Below are positions 34,784 to 46,440 of a stretch of DNA of 64,000 bases, one piece after another. Source of the stretch: Variovorax ginsengisoli (lineage in GTDB: Bacteria; Pseudomonadota; Gammaproteobacteria; Burkholderiales; Burkholderiaceae_C); assembly GCF_006438845.1 (NCBI RefSeq), contig NZ_RCZJ01000001.1, positions 248,001 through 312,000 on the forward strand, written 5' to 3'. Below the pieces are notes generated by a model. That model saw only the letters and a program-made list of their open reading frames with translations, was not told the origin of the DNA and did not search any database. Position 1 is the first letter of the stretch; each line of letters begins with the position of its first letter. The translations under genes and the position numbers were made by a program.

Positions 34784-35776
34784 ATGACACGCAAGAAGCT
34801 GCTCTCGCTGCTCGCCTTTTCAGTCCTCTCGGCCACGGTGCTGGCGCCGATGCCCGCCGCGGCCCAGGCTGCTGCCTATCCCGCCAAGCCCATCCGCATG
34901 ATCGTGCCGTTCCCGCCCGGCGGGGGCACCGACATCCTTGCGCGCATCGTCGGCCAGCGTTTGACCGAAGCCAACAAGTGGACGGTCGTGGTCGACAACA
35001 AGCCGGGCGCCGGCGGCACCATCGGCATCAGCGAAGCGGTGCGCATGCCCGCCAACGGCTACGAGATGGTGATGGGCCAGAAGGACAATCTGGCCGTGGC
35101 ACCCTGGCTCTACAAGGGCTTGAGCTACGACCCGTCGAAGGACCTGACCGCCGTGGCGCTGGTGGCCGAATCGCCACTGGTGATCGTCACCGCCGCCAAC
35201 TCGCCCTTCAAAACCATGGCCGACGTGATCGCCGCCGCCAAGGCTGCGCCCGACACCATCACCTACGGCAGCCCGGGCAACGGCACCACCACGCACCTGG
35301 TGGGCGAGATGTTCAAGCTGGCCGCGGGCATCAAGATCAGCCACGTGCCTTACAAGGGCTCGAACCCGGCGGTGATCGACACGATCAGCGGCCAAGTGTC
35401 GATGATGGTGTCGTCCATTCCTTCGGCCATGGCACAGGTCAAGGCGGGCAAACTGCGCGCGCTGGCGGTGACCTCGGCCAAACGGAGCGTCAGCCTGCCC
35501 GACGTGCCGACCATTGCCGAGTCCACCGTGCTCAAGGACTTCGACGTGAGCTCGTGGTACGGCCTTTTCATGCCGGCCAACGCGCCCAAGGACATGGTCG
35601 CGACGGTGAACGCCGCCGTGAACAAGCAGCTCGCGCTGCCCGAGGTCAAGGAGTCGATCTACGCGCAGGGCGCCGAGCCGCACCCGATGACGCCCGAAGC
35701 CTTCGCCGCGCTGGTGAAGGCCGATCACGCCAAGTGGAAGGGCATCGTCGCCGCTTCCGGCGCCAAGCTCGAGTGA
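34784..35776 (+). CDS. Bug/TctC-family periplasmic solute receptor (Bug-4)
   Basis: A 330-residue receptor with signal peptide (LLSLLAFSVLSATVLAPMPA, ending AAAQA) and the family motif [19 protein letters not shown], then VDNKPGAGGTIGISEAV and HVPYKGSNPAVIDTISGQV. The ATG at 34784 is preferred over a GTG/ATG upstream because it begins the signal peptide. No enzyme, regulator or membrane partner is adjacent on the same strand apart from the lipid-type genes downstream, so its ligand is open. Confidence 0.92.
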   Translation: MTRKKLLSLLAFSVLSATVLAPMPAAAQAAAYPAKPIRMIVPFPPGGGTDILARIVGQRLTEANKWTVVVDNKPGAGGTIGISEAVRMPANGYEMVMGQKDNLAVAPWLYKGLSYDPSKDLTAVALVAESPLVIVTAANSPFKTMADVIAAAKAAPDTITYGSPGNGTTTHLVGEMFKLAAGIKISHVPYKGSNPAVIDTISGQVSMMVSSIPSAMAQVKAGKLRALAVTSAKRSVSLPDVPTIAESTVLKDFDVSSWYGLFMPANAPKDMVATVNAAVNKQLALPEVKESIYAQGAEPHPMTPEAFAALVKADHAKWKGIVAASGAKLE

Positions 35777-35813
35777 CGACCCACGGGCCCCGTTCCCTGC
35801 GGCCCGCCGGCTG

Positions 35814-36593
35814 ATGGGCGCCGCGTTCCAGGCGCTGTCGCTGCCGGAGGTCATGCTCTGGGGCCTGGCCTTCTTCGGCTGCCTCTACCTCGGCTTCGGC
35901 TCCATCACCTGGTGGCTGACACAGCGTATGTTGCCCGCACTCGGCATCGGCCGCATCCTCGACCCGCGCCCCGTGCGGCCCGAGCAGTGGCGACGCGAGT
36001 TCGTGCAGTCTGGGCTTTCGGTGCTGATCTTCGGTCTCGGCATGGTGTTTCCCTGGGGCTTGCTGCAGCTGGGCTGGGCCCGGCTGGCCGTGGATGCGAG
36101 CGGCTGGCAGATTGCAGCGGAAATCGCCGTGCTGGCGATCTGGAACGACGTGCATTTCTGGATCAACCACCGGCTGCTGCACAGCAAGGCGCTGCGGCGC
36201 TTTCACGGCCCGCACCATCGCTCGGTGGTGACCACGCCTTTTTCCACCTACAGCTTTCACCCGGTCGAGGCGCTGATGCTCGGCAGCGTGATCCTCTGGC
36301 CGATGCTGCTGCACGACTTCAGCTTCTGGTCGCTGGCGTCGGTGCCGGTGTTCAGCCTGTTCTTCAACTGCATCGGCCACGCCAACTACGACTTCGTCAC
36401 GGGCGTGTCGTACAGCCACTGGTTCGCGGCGAGCCGGCGCCACCACCTGCACCACGCGGCGCATGCCGGCAACTACGGCTTCCAGTTCACCTTCATGGAC
36501 CGGCTGTTCGGCACGCGCCTTGCCGCCGATGCGGCCGATGTGCAGCTCGACGCCTTCCGGCGCAAGCAGTCCGCGCACGGGCCGGATGCCTGA
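35814..36593 (+). CDS. Sterol desaturase / fatty acid hydroxylase superfamily membrane protein
   Basis: A 259-residue integral-membrane protein with the histidine boxes that bind a diiron centre: HFWINHRLLH, FHGPHH and HHLHHAAH. Hydrophobic segments precede each box. The family hydroxylates or desaturates lipid chains using oxygen. It starts 37 bp after Bug-4 and overlaps or abuts the following desaturase, beginning a tight four-gene run that ends at 40371. Its substrate is probably an acyl chain made by that cluster. Confidence 0.85.
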   Translation: MGAAFQALSLPEVMLWGLAFFGCLYLGFGSITWWLTQRMLPALGIGRILDPRPVRPEQWRREFVQSGLSVLIFGLGMVFPWGLLQLGWARLAVDASGWQIAAEIAVLAIWNDVHFWINHRLLHSKALRRFHGPHHRSVVTTPFSTYSFHPVEALMLGSVILWPMLLHDFSFWSLASVPVFSLFFNCIGHANYDFVTGVSYSHWFAASRRHHLHHAAHAGNYGFQFTFMDRLFGTRLAADAADVQLDAFRRKQSAHGPDA

Positions 36594-37530
36594 CCGGCGC
36601 CGCATGTGCGGCCTGCCTCGTCTGCGGCATGCGCGCGACGCGCAGAGCCTGGCCTATCTCGTCGCGCTGCCTGCGTTGGTGGCGTGGCAATGGGTGCACG
36701 GCTTCTGGTGGCCGCTCTATGCGGCATTGCTCTTTCTCACGCTCGGCATCGGCGTGATCCACCACAACCACACGCACCTGCGCATGTGGCGAGGGCGCTG
36801 GGCCAACCGCGTCACCGACTTCGCCATTACGTTGCTGCAGGGTCATCCCACTTTCGTCTTCTGGCCCGCGCACGTGGCCAACCACCATCGGCACCGGCAT
36901 GGCGAGCGCGACGTGGCGCGCACCTACCGCTTCCGCGGCGGCGACACCAACCACTTGGCCGGTTACCTGCTGCATCCGATCCAGGCCGCGTGGGTGCTAT
37001 ACCCGCACATCCTGCGCTGGTTGGCCGCGTTGCGTCGACGCGGTCCGGGGGCGTTTCGCTACTGCGTCGCGCAGTACGCCGTGTGGCTGGGTTCGTGGGC
37101 GCTGCTGCTGGCGATCGATTGGCGCAAGGCGCTGCTCTTGGTCATCGTCCCGCAGCTGCACGGCCTGCACTGGCTGCTGGCCACCAACTACCTGCAGCAC
37201 GCCCATGCCGACGGACGCACGGGTGCACGTGGCGATACGCGCGGGAGCGCGCTGAACTACGCGCGCAACTTCGAGGGGCTGGTCAACCCATTGCTGTTCA
37301 ACATCGGGCTCCACACCGCGCACCACGAAAACCCGCATGCCCATTGGTCCGACCTCAGCCACCTTCATCGCGAGCGCTACCGTGCCCGTGTCGACCCCTC
37401 CCTCAACGAGGGTGGACTGCTGCTCTACATGCTGCGCGTGCTGGTGCTCGGCACGGTGGTGCCGCGCTGGCGAAGCCGTCCCTTGATGCCGGCCACGCGT
37501 GCGTCCACCGTCGAACCTCACCTTCACTGA
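36586..37530 (+). CDS. Membrane fatty acid desaturase
   Basis: A protein of about 314 residues with several membrane segments and three histidine boxes: HHNHTHLRM, ANHHRHRHGERD and HTAHHENPH. These bind the diiron centre of acyl-CoA or acyl-lipid desaturases. ATG 36586 overlaps the hydroxylase stop by 8 bp; an ATG at 36604 would also keep the hydrophobic core. Two different oxygen-dependent diiron membrane enzymes next to each other suggest stepwise oxidation of one acyl chain. Confidence 0.85.
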   Translation: MPDRRRMCGLPRLRHARDAQSLAYLVALPALVAWQWVHGFWWPLYAALLFLTLGIGVIHHNHTHLRMWRGRWANRVTDFAITLLQGHPTFVFWPAHVANHHRHRHGERDVARTYRFRGGDTNHLAGYLLHPIQAAWVLYPHILRWLAALRRRGPGAFRYCVAQYAVWLGSWALLLAIDWRKALLLVIVPQLHGLHWLLATNYLQHAHADGRTGARGDTRGSALNYARNFEGLVNPLLFNIGLHTAHHENPHAHWSDLSHLHRERYRARVDPSLNEGGLLLYMLRVLVLGTVVPRWRSRPLMPATRASTVEPHLH

Positions 37531-37538
37531 AGTCCCTC

Positions 37539-39449
37539 ATGCCTGTTTCCTTTCAACGCGTCTATCTTCAAAGCGCCGGCAGCTTCTTGCCCGGCGAGCC
37601 TGTGAACAACGAGCGGATGGACGATTTCATCGCACCGCTCAATCGCCTCTCGCAACGCATCAAGCGGCGCATCCTGGCGGAGAACGGCATTCGCGAGCGT
37701 CACTATGCGATCGATGCGGAAGGCCGCACGGTGTTCAGCAACGCACAGCTCGCCGCCGGCGCGATCCGCGACTGCCTCGCGCGTGGCGGCGTCGATCTGT
37801 CGACGGTCTCAATGCTGGCCAGCGGCTCCTCGGGCGGCGATGCGCTCATGCCGGGCTTCGCCAACATGATCCAGGGCGAGCTCGCTGCGCCGCCGATGGA
37901 AACACTGTCGGTGCACGGCATCTGCGCCGCCGGCGTGGGCGCAATCCAGGCGGCTGCGCAGGGCATCGAACTCGGCACCCACCGCTCGGCGCTGGCGGTG
38001 GCCAGCGAGATGCCCTCGCGCCTGTTCAAGCGTTCGCGCTTCGCGGCACGTGGCTACGAGACCGACTTCGACTCGCACTTCCTGCGCTGGATGCTGTCGG
38101 ACGGCGCTGGCGCGTTGCTGCTTTCGGACGGCGCAGCGCTGGCCGGCGGTCACGGGCTGCGGCTGAAACTCAAGTGGGTGCACCAGCGCGCGTTCTCCGG
38201 CGACTACCCGGTTTGCATGCAGCTCGGGCTGACGGAAGACCGCGAACGCGGCCACCTCGACTTCGGCTCGTGGGCGGAGGCGGAGGCGGCCGGCGCGCTG
38301 TCGCTGCGGCAGGACATTCGGTTGCTGCCGCACCTGTTCGACATCGGCATCCATGAATACGCCACGTTGGTGAAAGACGGCTGGGTCGATCCGTCACGCA
38401 TCGATCACTTCCTGTGCCATTACTCGTCGGAGAAGTTCATCCCGGTGGTGGAAGACCTCATGACCAAGGCCGGCCTCGCCATCCCGCGCGAGCGCTGGTA
38501 CAGCAACCTCGCCTGGCGCGGCAACACCGGCGCGGCGTCCATCCTGATCATGCTGTCGGAGTTCCTGCAGACGCGCTCGCTGAAGCCGGGCGAGCAGATC
38601 TTCTGTTACGTGCCGGAGTCGGGCCGTTTCATGGCGGCGTACATGCTGCTGGAAGTCGAGGCGGCCGATGCGCCGCCGCAGCGCGCGGCCGGCCCGCAGG
38701 GCAGGGCGGCGCCGGTCGCGGCCGCCATGGAAGACGAGGCGATCGCGCCACCGCACGACCCCGCCGCCGGCCCCGACGGCCTGCGCGACCTGCTCACCGA
38801 ACTCGCCGCGATCTGGCACGACTACCGCTCGCAGGTCTGGCGCACGCCGCTGGTACGAAAGATCCGCGAGCGCCGCTTCGCAGTGCCCGACTACCTGAAC
38901 TGGATGGCGCAGTGGGTGCCGCAGGTGCGCGAGGGCAGCCTGTGGATGCGCGAGGGCGCCGCCTCGCTGACGGGCGACTACAAGGCGCTGGCCGCGCTGA
39001 TCGACGTGCACGCCGGCGAGGAGCAGAACGATTTCCAGATCCTGTTCGACGACTACCGCAAGGCCGGCGGCACGATGAGCGACATCGACCAGCTGCGCCG
39101 CAATCCGGGCGGCGAGGCGCTCAATGCGTACCTGCACGGGCTGGCCGCGACGACCGACCCGATCGGCTTGCTCGGCGCCATCTACATCATCGAGGGCACG
39201 GGGCAGCGCATCGTGCCTGCCCTGCTGCCGCTGTTGAAGGCGTCGCTCAAACTGCCGCCCGAGGTGTTCCGCTTTCTCGAGTACCACGGCCACAACGACG
39301 AGCACCACCTCGATCGCTGGCTGATGGCCGTCGAGATGGTGATGGCGCTCGACCCCGACGGCCGGGCGCCGCGGCAGATCGTCGAGACGGCGCGCCACAC
39401 CGCGTCGCTCTATCTCATGCAGTTCCAGCACATCACCGAGAGCCGATGA
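37539..39449 (+). CDS. Fusion of beta-ketoacyl synthase III with a heme-oxygenase-like diiron domain
   Basis: A 636-residue two-domain protein. Residues 1-375 are a KAS III-type condensing enzyme: nucleophile Cys129 in SVHGICAAGVGAIQ, a likely His in HFLCHYSSEKF and Asn in WRGNTGAASI. The opening (FLPGEPVNNERMDDFI; AENGIRERHYAID) recalls the DarB-type KAS group. An Ala/Pro-rich linker (about 375-410) leads to a helical domain with VHAGEEQNDFQILF and YHGHNDEHHLDRW, typical metal-ligand patterns of heme-oxygenase-like diiron oxidases/TenA-PqqC folds. It starts 8 bp after the desaturase. A condensed acyl product handed directly to an oxidase is the simplest reading. Confidence 0.8.
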   Translation: MPVSFQRVYLQSAGSFLPGEPVNNERMDDFIAPLNRLSQRIKRRILAENGIRERHYAIDAEGRTVFSNAQLAAGAIRDCLARGGVDLSTVSMLASGSSGGDALMPGFANMIQGELAAPPMETLSVHGICAAGVGAIQAAAQGIELGTHRSALAVASEMPSRLFKRSRFAARGYETDFDSHFLRWMLSDGAGALLLSDGAALAGGHGLRLKLKWVHQRAFSGDYPVCMQLGLTEDRERGHLDFGSWAEAEAAGALSLRQDIRLLPHLFDIGIHEYATLVKDGWVDPSRIDHFLCHYSSEKFIPVVEDLMTKAGLAIPRERWYSNLAWRGNTGAASILIMLSEFLQTRSLKPGEQIFCYVPESGRFMAAYMLLEVEAADAPPQRAAGPQGRAAPVAAAMEDEAIAPPHDPAAGPDGLRDLLTELAAIWHDYRSQVWRTPLVRKIRERRFAVPDYLNWMAQWVPQVREGSLWMREGAASLTGDYKALAALIDVHAGEEQNDFQILFDDYRKAGGTMSDIDQLRRNPGGEALNAYLHGLAATTDPIGLLGAIYIIEGTGQRIVPALLPLLKASLKLPPEVFRFLEYHGHNDEHHLDRWLMAVEMVMALDPDGRAPRQIVETARHTASLYLMQFQHITESR

Positions 39450-39450
39450 C

Positions 39451-40371
39451 ATGAGCCCGCACCCGACCCCCGACTTTCTCGCCCAGCCGCACGACGAGCG
39501 CGACCCGAGCCCGTGGCGGGCGCTGTACCTCGACCAGAGCACGCCGCTGCCCGACGACGTCAAGGTGGCCTGGCTCACGGATTCGAGTTCGAAGTCGCGT
39601 CAGTTTCTGCTGCCGTTCCTGCGCCCTTTGGCGCGCACCTTCATCATCCTGTTCCAGGTGGTGAAGGTGTTCGTGCCGCGCAACTGGTCGCATTCGGGCC
39701 TGTTGCACCGCTTTCTCGCGTGGGGACTGCAGCACTTCGTGTCGCCCGAGGCCAACTGGCTGATCCTGCGGCACTTTCACCTGGGTTCGCAGGTACTGGC
39801 TTTCATTGGCGCCAATTCGCCGGTGCCGGTGACGAGCAACCCGCTCGCGCCGATGAACATCGCCGCGTTGAAGGACGACCTGTTCCTCAAGCACGACCTG
39901 AACCTGTTCAACTTCGTGATCCGGCTCAACACCGCCCTGCGCGCGCAGGGGCTCGAGCTGTGCAAACCCGACCACGTGGATTTCTCGATGATCCGCGACC
40001 CGGGCCTGCGGCTGGAAGACATGCCGCACGGCAAGCTGAATTTCCTCGATCTTCAGAGCGCGATAGAGCTGTTCACACCGCTCTACCAGTTGATGCTGAC
40101 CGACAACGATTTCTGGCGCGCGGCGAATTCGCTGCAGCTCGACGAGACCATCGGCATCTACACGGCCACGCTGCTGGCGGCACCGGAGCACTTGGTGCTG
40201 GTCAACAACAAGCATCCGTTGGTGCCGCTGTCGACCCTTCGCGCAGGTTATCGGCTGGTGATTCACGGGCTGTCGACCGAGATGCTGCACAGCCTGCTCG
40301 ACCGCTTCAAGCGCGCCCAAGCCGTGGGCGTGGCGGTCAACACGACCAGCGGGCCGACGCCGGCCGACTGA
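39451..40371 (+). CDS. Unknown protein, 306 aa, last gene of the lipid-type cluster
   Basis: I do not recognise a family with confidence. The start is 1 bp after the KAS fusion stop. It has one strongly hydrophobic stretch early (FLRPLARTFIILFQVVKVFV), so it may be membrane-attached, and a His-containing segment LILRHFHLGSQVLAF. The remainder is soluble-like with LNFLDLQSAIELFTPLYQLM. Tight coupling means it belongs to the same pathway, as an enzyme, acyl carrier partner or membrane scaffold. Confidence 0.75.
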   Translation: MSPHPTPDFLAQPHDERDPSPWRALYLDQSTPLPDDVKVAWLTDSSSKSRQFLLPFLRPLARTFIILFQVVKVFVPRNWSHSGLLHRFLAWGLQHFVSPEANWLILRHFHLGSQVLAFIGANSPVPVTSNPLAPMNIAALKDDLFLKHDLNLFNFVIRLNTALRAQGLELCKPDHVDFSMIRDPGLRLEDMPHGKLNFLDLQSAIELFTPLYQLMLTDNDFWRAANSLQLDETIGIYTATLLAAPEHLVLVNNKHPLVPLSTLRAGYRLVIHGLSTEMLHSLLDRFKRAQAVGVAVNTTSGPTPAD

Positions 40372-40393
40372 GGCCGGAAGCGCCTGTTTCCTG

Positions 40394-40954
40394 CTACTTC
40401 TTGCCGTCGGCCGGCGAGAGCTCCTTGACCGCGGCCAGCATCTTCTCGACGTGCTTGGCCGGGTTCAGGCTTTGGTAGTAGAAGGCGATCGCCCCATTGG
40501 GGGATATCACGTAGGAGATGCGGTTTGCATAATCGGGTCGGGTCTGCATGAGCGCGTCGAAGGACTTGCTGATGGCCCGCGTTTCGTCCGACGCCACCGG
40601 AAACTTGCCTTGGCACGACTGGCTGGAGAACTTGCCCAGCGTTTCGGGGTCGTCCGTCGACACGCCGATCACGGTGGCGCCGGCGGCCTTGAAGTCTTCG
40701 ATGGCTTCGGCAAAGGCGTGCGCTTCCATCGAGCAACCGGTGGAGAAGGCGGCCGGAAAGAAATAAAGGACCACCGGCCCCTTCTGCAGCGCGTCGCCCA
40801 GAGAATAGGTGAAGGGCTTGCCGTCGAGCGCCGCCGGCGCACTGAACTTGGGCGCAGGCGCACCGATGTCGAGGGCCGCCGCTGCCGGCAAGGCAATGCC
40901 AAAAGCGAGCATCATCGGCGCCACGACACGCAATCCCCGAGCGATCAGCAACAT
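40394..40954 (-). CDS. Exported peroxiredoxin (AhpC/TSA, BCP-like)
   Basis: A 186-residue thioredoxin-fold protein with an N-terminal signal peptide (VVAPMMLAFGIALPAAAALD) and the peroxidatic site FFPAAFSTGCSMEA (PxxxS/TxxC). A second Cys in FSSQSCQGKFPVASDE could be the resolving residue, in the atypical position of BCP proteins. It should reduce peroxides in the periplasm. It is divergent from the PLD-family gene with only 21 bp between, and converges with the lipid cluster. Confidence 0.9.
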   Translation of the reverse strand: MLLIARGLRVVAPMMLAFGIALPAAAALDIGAPAPKFSAPAALDGKPFTYSLGDALQKGPVVLYFFPAAFSTGCSMEAHAFAEAIEDFKAAGATVIGVSTDDPETLGKFSSQSCQGKFPVASDETRAISKSFDALMQTRPDYANRISYVISPNGAIAFYYQSLNPAKHVEKMLAAVKELSPADGKK

Positions 40955-40975
40955 GTTCTCAGTCCCGAAAAAACG

Positions 40976-42568
40976 ATGATCTGCATCTTAGTCCGCCATG
41001 CGCTCGTCCGCATTGCCGCACGGCTTGCCCTGCTGGGGGTCGTGGCCTTCCTGGCCGCCTGCGGCAGCCTGCCCGCCTACAAGCAGATGCCGGCCACCCT
41101 CTCGCTGCCGCCCGACGCAGCCACGCCGCTCGCCAAGATCGTTGCCGCATCGACGCCGCCCGGCGAGCATTCGGGCTTCCGCCTGATGCCGCTCGGCGTG
41201 TATTCGCTCGACGCGCGCATCGAGCTCGCCCGGCGCGCGCAGCACACGCTCGACGTGCAGTACTACGTGATCGCCAACGACGGCGCCGGCGGGCTGCTGC
41301 TGCGCACGCTCAAGGAAGCGGCGCTGCGCGGCGTGCGGGTGCGGCTCTTGATCGACGACCTCTACACCGCCAGCACCGACCAGATGCTGCTCGCACTCAC
41401 CGCCACGCCGAACGTCGAGGTGCGCCTGTTCAATCCCTTTTGCTGCGCCCGCGGCAGCCTGGCCGGGCGATTTGCGGCGTCGGCCTTCGACATCCATCGC
41501 CTCAACCACCGCATGCACAACAAGCTCTTCATCGCCGACGGTGTGATGGCGGTGGCGGGCGGCCGAAACATCGCCGATGAATACTTCACGCTCAACAGCG
41601 CACAGAACTTCATCGACATGGACGCGCTGGTGGTCGGCCGGGTGATCGCCGAACTCGCCACCATCTTCGACGGGTACTGGAACAGCGAGGAGGTCTACCC
41701 GATCGCCGCCATCGTCCAGCCCTATGCCGGCCGCACCGTCATGGCCAGCGACTTCGACGCCCGCGTGGGCATTGGCGGGCCCGCGCCCAAGGTGGTGCTG
41801 CCGCCGGCCGACGTGCTGGGCTACGGCCCCATCGGCGAGGAGTTCGACGCTGGACGCGTCGGCTTCCTCTGGGGCGTGGCCCATGCCGTCGCCGACCCGC
41901 CAGCCAAACTCCGCTACATGACCGGCGAGGAAGCTTTTGCCACCAGCGTCACCGCACGCTTCTGGCAACAGCTCCTGACCGCGGAGAACGAGGTGGTGTT
42001 GACCTCCCCCTACCTGGTGCCAGGAGAGCGCGGAATGGCAGGCTTCAAGCAACTGCGCGACTGGGGTGTCGATGTGACGCTGCTGACCAATTCGCTGGCC
42101 GCCAACGACGAGCCGCTGGTGCACAGCGGCTATGCGCGCTACCGCGAGAAGCTGCTGACAGAGGGCGTCGACCTGTACGAGCTGAGCCCGGCACGCACCA
42201 CGCGCAACAAGCGCCTGGGCATCTTCGGCAGTTCTCTGGGCCGGCTTCACGCCAAGACCGCGGTGGTCGACAAGCGGCTGGTGTTCCTCGGTTCGGTCAA
42301 TCTCGACCCCCGGTCGGCCACGCAGAACACCGAGTTGGGCATCGCCGTCCAAAGTCCGCAGCTGGCGCGCGAAATGCTGCGCATCATCAACATCAGCAAG
42401 CTCGAAAGCGCCTACCGAGTGCGCATCGACCCGCCGACCGGCAAGCTCGAATGGCTGTCGATGGACGAGGACCAGGAGATCGTGCTGTACGACGAGCCGG
42501 AATCGAGCTGGCTGCAGCGCCTGAAGATCAACCTGCTCGGGCCGCTCGTGCCAGAGGATCTGTTGTAG
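40976..42568 (+). CDS. Phospholipase D-family lipoprotein (cardiolipin-synthase-like)
   Basis: A 530-residue protein with two HKD motifs, HNKLFIADG and HAKTAVVDKRLVFLGSVN, the duplicated catalytic sites of the PLD superfamily. The N-terminus (LALLGVVAFLAACGS) is a lipoprotein signal with lipobox LAAC, so it is anchored on the outer face of a membrane. The family transfers phosphatidyl groups (cardiolipin synthesis) or cleaves phosphodiesters. Long open frame upstream of 40976 is a shadow of the peroxiredoxin gene. Confidence 0.88.
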   Translation: MICILVRHALVRIAARLALLGVVAFLAACGSLPAYKQMPATLSLPPDAATPLAKIVAASTPPGEHSGFRLMPLGVYSLDARIELARRAQHTLDVQYYVIANDGAGGLLLRTLKEAALRGVRVRLLIDDLYTASTDQMLLALTATPNVEVRLFNPFCCARGSLAGRFAASAFDIHRLNHRMHNKLFIADGVMAVAGGRNIADEYFTLNSAQNFIDMDALVVGRVIAELATIFDGYWNSEEVYPIAAIVQPYAGRTVMASDFDARVGIGGPAPKVVLPPADVLGYGPIGEEFDAGRVGFLWGVAHAVADPPAKLRYMTGEEAFATSVTARFWQQLLTAENEVVLTSPYLVPGERGMAGFKQLRDWGVDVTLLTNSLAANDEPLVHSGYARYREKLLTEGVDLYELSPARTTRNKRLGIFGSSLGRLHAKTAVVDKRLVFLGSVNLDPRSATQNTELGIAVQSPQLAREMLRIINISKLESAYRVRIDPPTGKLEWLSMDEDQEIVLYDEPESSWLQRLKINLLGPLVPEDLL

Positions 42569-42589
42569 CGCTGCGCCGGCCGCGCGTCC

Positions 42590-44674
<2,085 letters not shown>

Positions 44675-44910
44675 TCGTTCGTTGTGACTTGTGGAGACGA
44701 AAGCCGAGGCCGGCGCGCAACGCGTACGGGTCAAGGCTTCCGTCGCGTTGCTTCCTCGAAGCCCGTGCCGTCGAACGGCGCAGGCCGATTGGCCAACGGG
44801 CGCAATTTACAGCCAAATGTCACGGGCCGGGCCGTCCATTGCAGGCCCGGAAAGTAAACTGCGGGTTTCTCCGCATCCCCGCCCCAACCTTCAACTACAT
44901 CGACAAAACC

Positions 44911-45441
44911 ATGTCCTTCGACAAAGTCTCCCCCGGCAAGAACGTTCCCGATGCCTTCAACGTGGTCATCGAGATCCCGATGAACTCGGACCCGATCAAG
45001 TACGAAGTGGACAAGGAGTCGGGCGCGCTCTTCGTCGACCGCTTCATGACGACGGCGATGTACTACCCCGCCAACTACGGCTACGTGCCGCAGACGCTCA
45101 GCGGCGACGGCGACCCGGTCGACGTGCTGGTGATCGCGCCGTACCCGCTGCTGCCGGGCGTGGTGGTGCCGTGTCGTCCGCTGGGCATCCTGATGATGGA
45201 AGACGAAGCCGGCGTCGACGGCAAGGTGCTGGCGGTGCCCACCACCAAGGTGCTGCCGATCTACAGCCACTGGAATTCAATCGACGACGTGAACCCGATG
45301 CGCCTGAAGGCCATCAGCCACTTCTTCGAACACTACAAGGACCTCGAAGAAGGCAAGTGGGTCAAGATCCTCGGCTGGGAAGGCATCGAGTCCGCCAAGA
45401 AGGAAATCATGGACGGCCTCGCGAACTACGGCAAGAAGTAA
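44911..45441 (+). CDS. ppa: Soluble inorganic pyrophosphatase, family I
   Basis: A 176-residue enzyme at the family length. The active-site run [16 protein letters not shown] holds the metal-binding aspartates, with [12 protein letters not shown] and [13 protein letters not shown] also conserved. It hydrolyses pyrophosphate in the cytoplasm. It is divergent from hppA with 236 bp between, a stretch in which I see no clear operator. The cell can thus either waste or harvest pyrophosphate energy. Confidence 0.96.
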   Translation: MSFDKVSPGKNVPDAFNVVIEIPMNSDPIKYEVDKESGALFVDRFMTTAMYYPANYGYVPQTLSGDGDPVDVLVIAPYPLLPGVVVPCRPLGILMMEDEAGVDGKVLAVPTTKVLPIYSHWNSIDDVNPMRLKAISHFFEHYKDLEEGKWVKILGWEGIESAKKEIMDGLANYGKK

Positions 45442-45450
45442 GGCGATCGC

Positions 45451-46440
45451 TCATTCGGGCTGGATGCCGGCGCGGTGCGCCAGGGCCCGATAGCGGGAAA
45501 TTTCGTTTTCTATGAGGGCGCGTAAGGCCTCCGCGCCGATCGCCACCGGCTCCATGCCCTGCGCACGCAACTGGCCTTGCAGCGTCGGGTCGCCCATCGC
45601 TGCGGTGATCTCGCGCGTCAGCCGATCGATCACGGCCGGCGGCGTGCGCGCCGGTGCGGCGAAAGCGTACCAGGCGTCGAAGGTCGCTTCGGGCAGTTTC
45701 TGTTCGGCCAGCGTGGCGATGCCCGGCAGCATGCTCGAGCGCGTCGTGCCCACGATGCCGAGCGCGCGCAGCTTCCCCGATTTCACGTGCGGCGCCACCG
45801 AGGCCACGGTATCGATGCCCATCTCGATCTCGCCGCCGATCAACGCGACCGCGCTCTGCGCGCTGCCGCGGTAAGGCACGTCCTGCAGCTTCACGTCGGC
45901 GGCCAGCGCGAACAGTTCACCGGCCAGGTGCGGGCCCGAGCCGCTGCCGAAGGTGGCGTAGCGCACGCCCTTGGGTTTGGCCTTGGCCGCGACGACAAGG
46001 TCGTCGACGGTGCGCCAGGGCGAATTCGCGTTCACCACCAGCACCAGCGGCGTGCGCGCGACGACCGCGATCGGCGCCAGGTCGCGCATCGGGTCGTAAG
46101 GCAGCTTGGCGCGCAGTGCTGGATTCACCGTGTAGCTGGTCGAGCCCGACAGCAACAGCGTGTAGCCGTCGGGCGCGGCCTTGGCGACCGCGTCGGTGCC
46201 GATGATGGTCGAGGCACCGGGCTTGTTGTCGATCACCACCGGTTGCTTGAGGCGCTCGGAGAGCTTCTGGCTCAGCGCGCGCGCCACGATGTCGGTGCCG
46301 CCGCCGGGCGGGAAGGGGACGACCAGCTTCACCGACTTGGTGGGCCAGACGTCCTGGGCGTGTGCTGGCAGCGCAGCCGCTGCAATCAGCGACGCGGCCA
46401 AGGCGAGAACGGGCAGAGAGCGCAGGCGAAGGAATGTCAT
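45451..46440 (-). CDS. Bug/TctC-family periplasmic solute receptor (Bug-5)
   Basis: A 329-residue receptor. The signal peptide ([20 protein letters not shown]) precedes [19 protein letters not shown], with [17 protein letters not shown] and [19 protein letters not shown]. Its ATG overlaps the stop of an M20 peptidase (ATGA), so peptidase and receptor are co-translated, suggesting the ligand is the peptidase substrate, an N-acyl amino acid or dipeptide. It converges with ppa, 9 bp apart. Confidence 0.92.
   Translation of the reverse strand: MTFLRLRSLPVLALAASLIAAAALPAHAQDVWPTKSVKLVVPFPPGGGTDIVARALSQKLSERLKQPVVIDNKPGASTIIGTDAVAKAAPDGYTLLLSGSTSYTVNPALRAKLPYDPMRDLAPIAVVARTPLVLVVNANSPWRTVDDLVVAAKAKPKGVRYATFGSGSGPHLAGELFALAADVKLQDVPYRGSAQSAVALIGGEIEMGIDTVASVAPHVKSGKLRALGIVGTTRSSMLPGIATLAEQKLPEATFDAWYAFAAPARTPPAVIDRLTREITAAMGDPTLQGQLRAQGMEPVAIGAEALRALIENEISRYRALAHRAGIQPE

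Noticed and set aside
36606..37538. Long upstream extension of the ketoacyl synthase fusion
   Set aside because: It lies over the desaturase in a different frame and has biased Arg/Ala composition; the KAS domain starts at 37539.
40451..40975. Upstream extension of the PLD-family protein
   Set aside because: It is antisense to the peroxiredoxin, and the lipoprotein signal at 40976 onward marks the true start.
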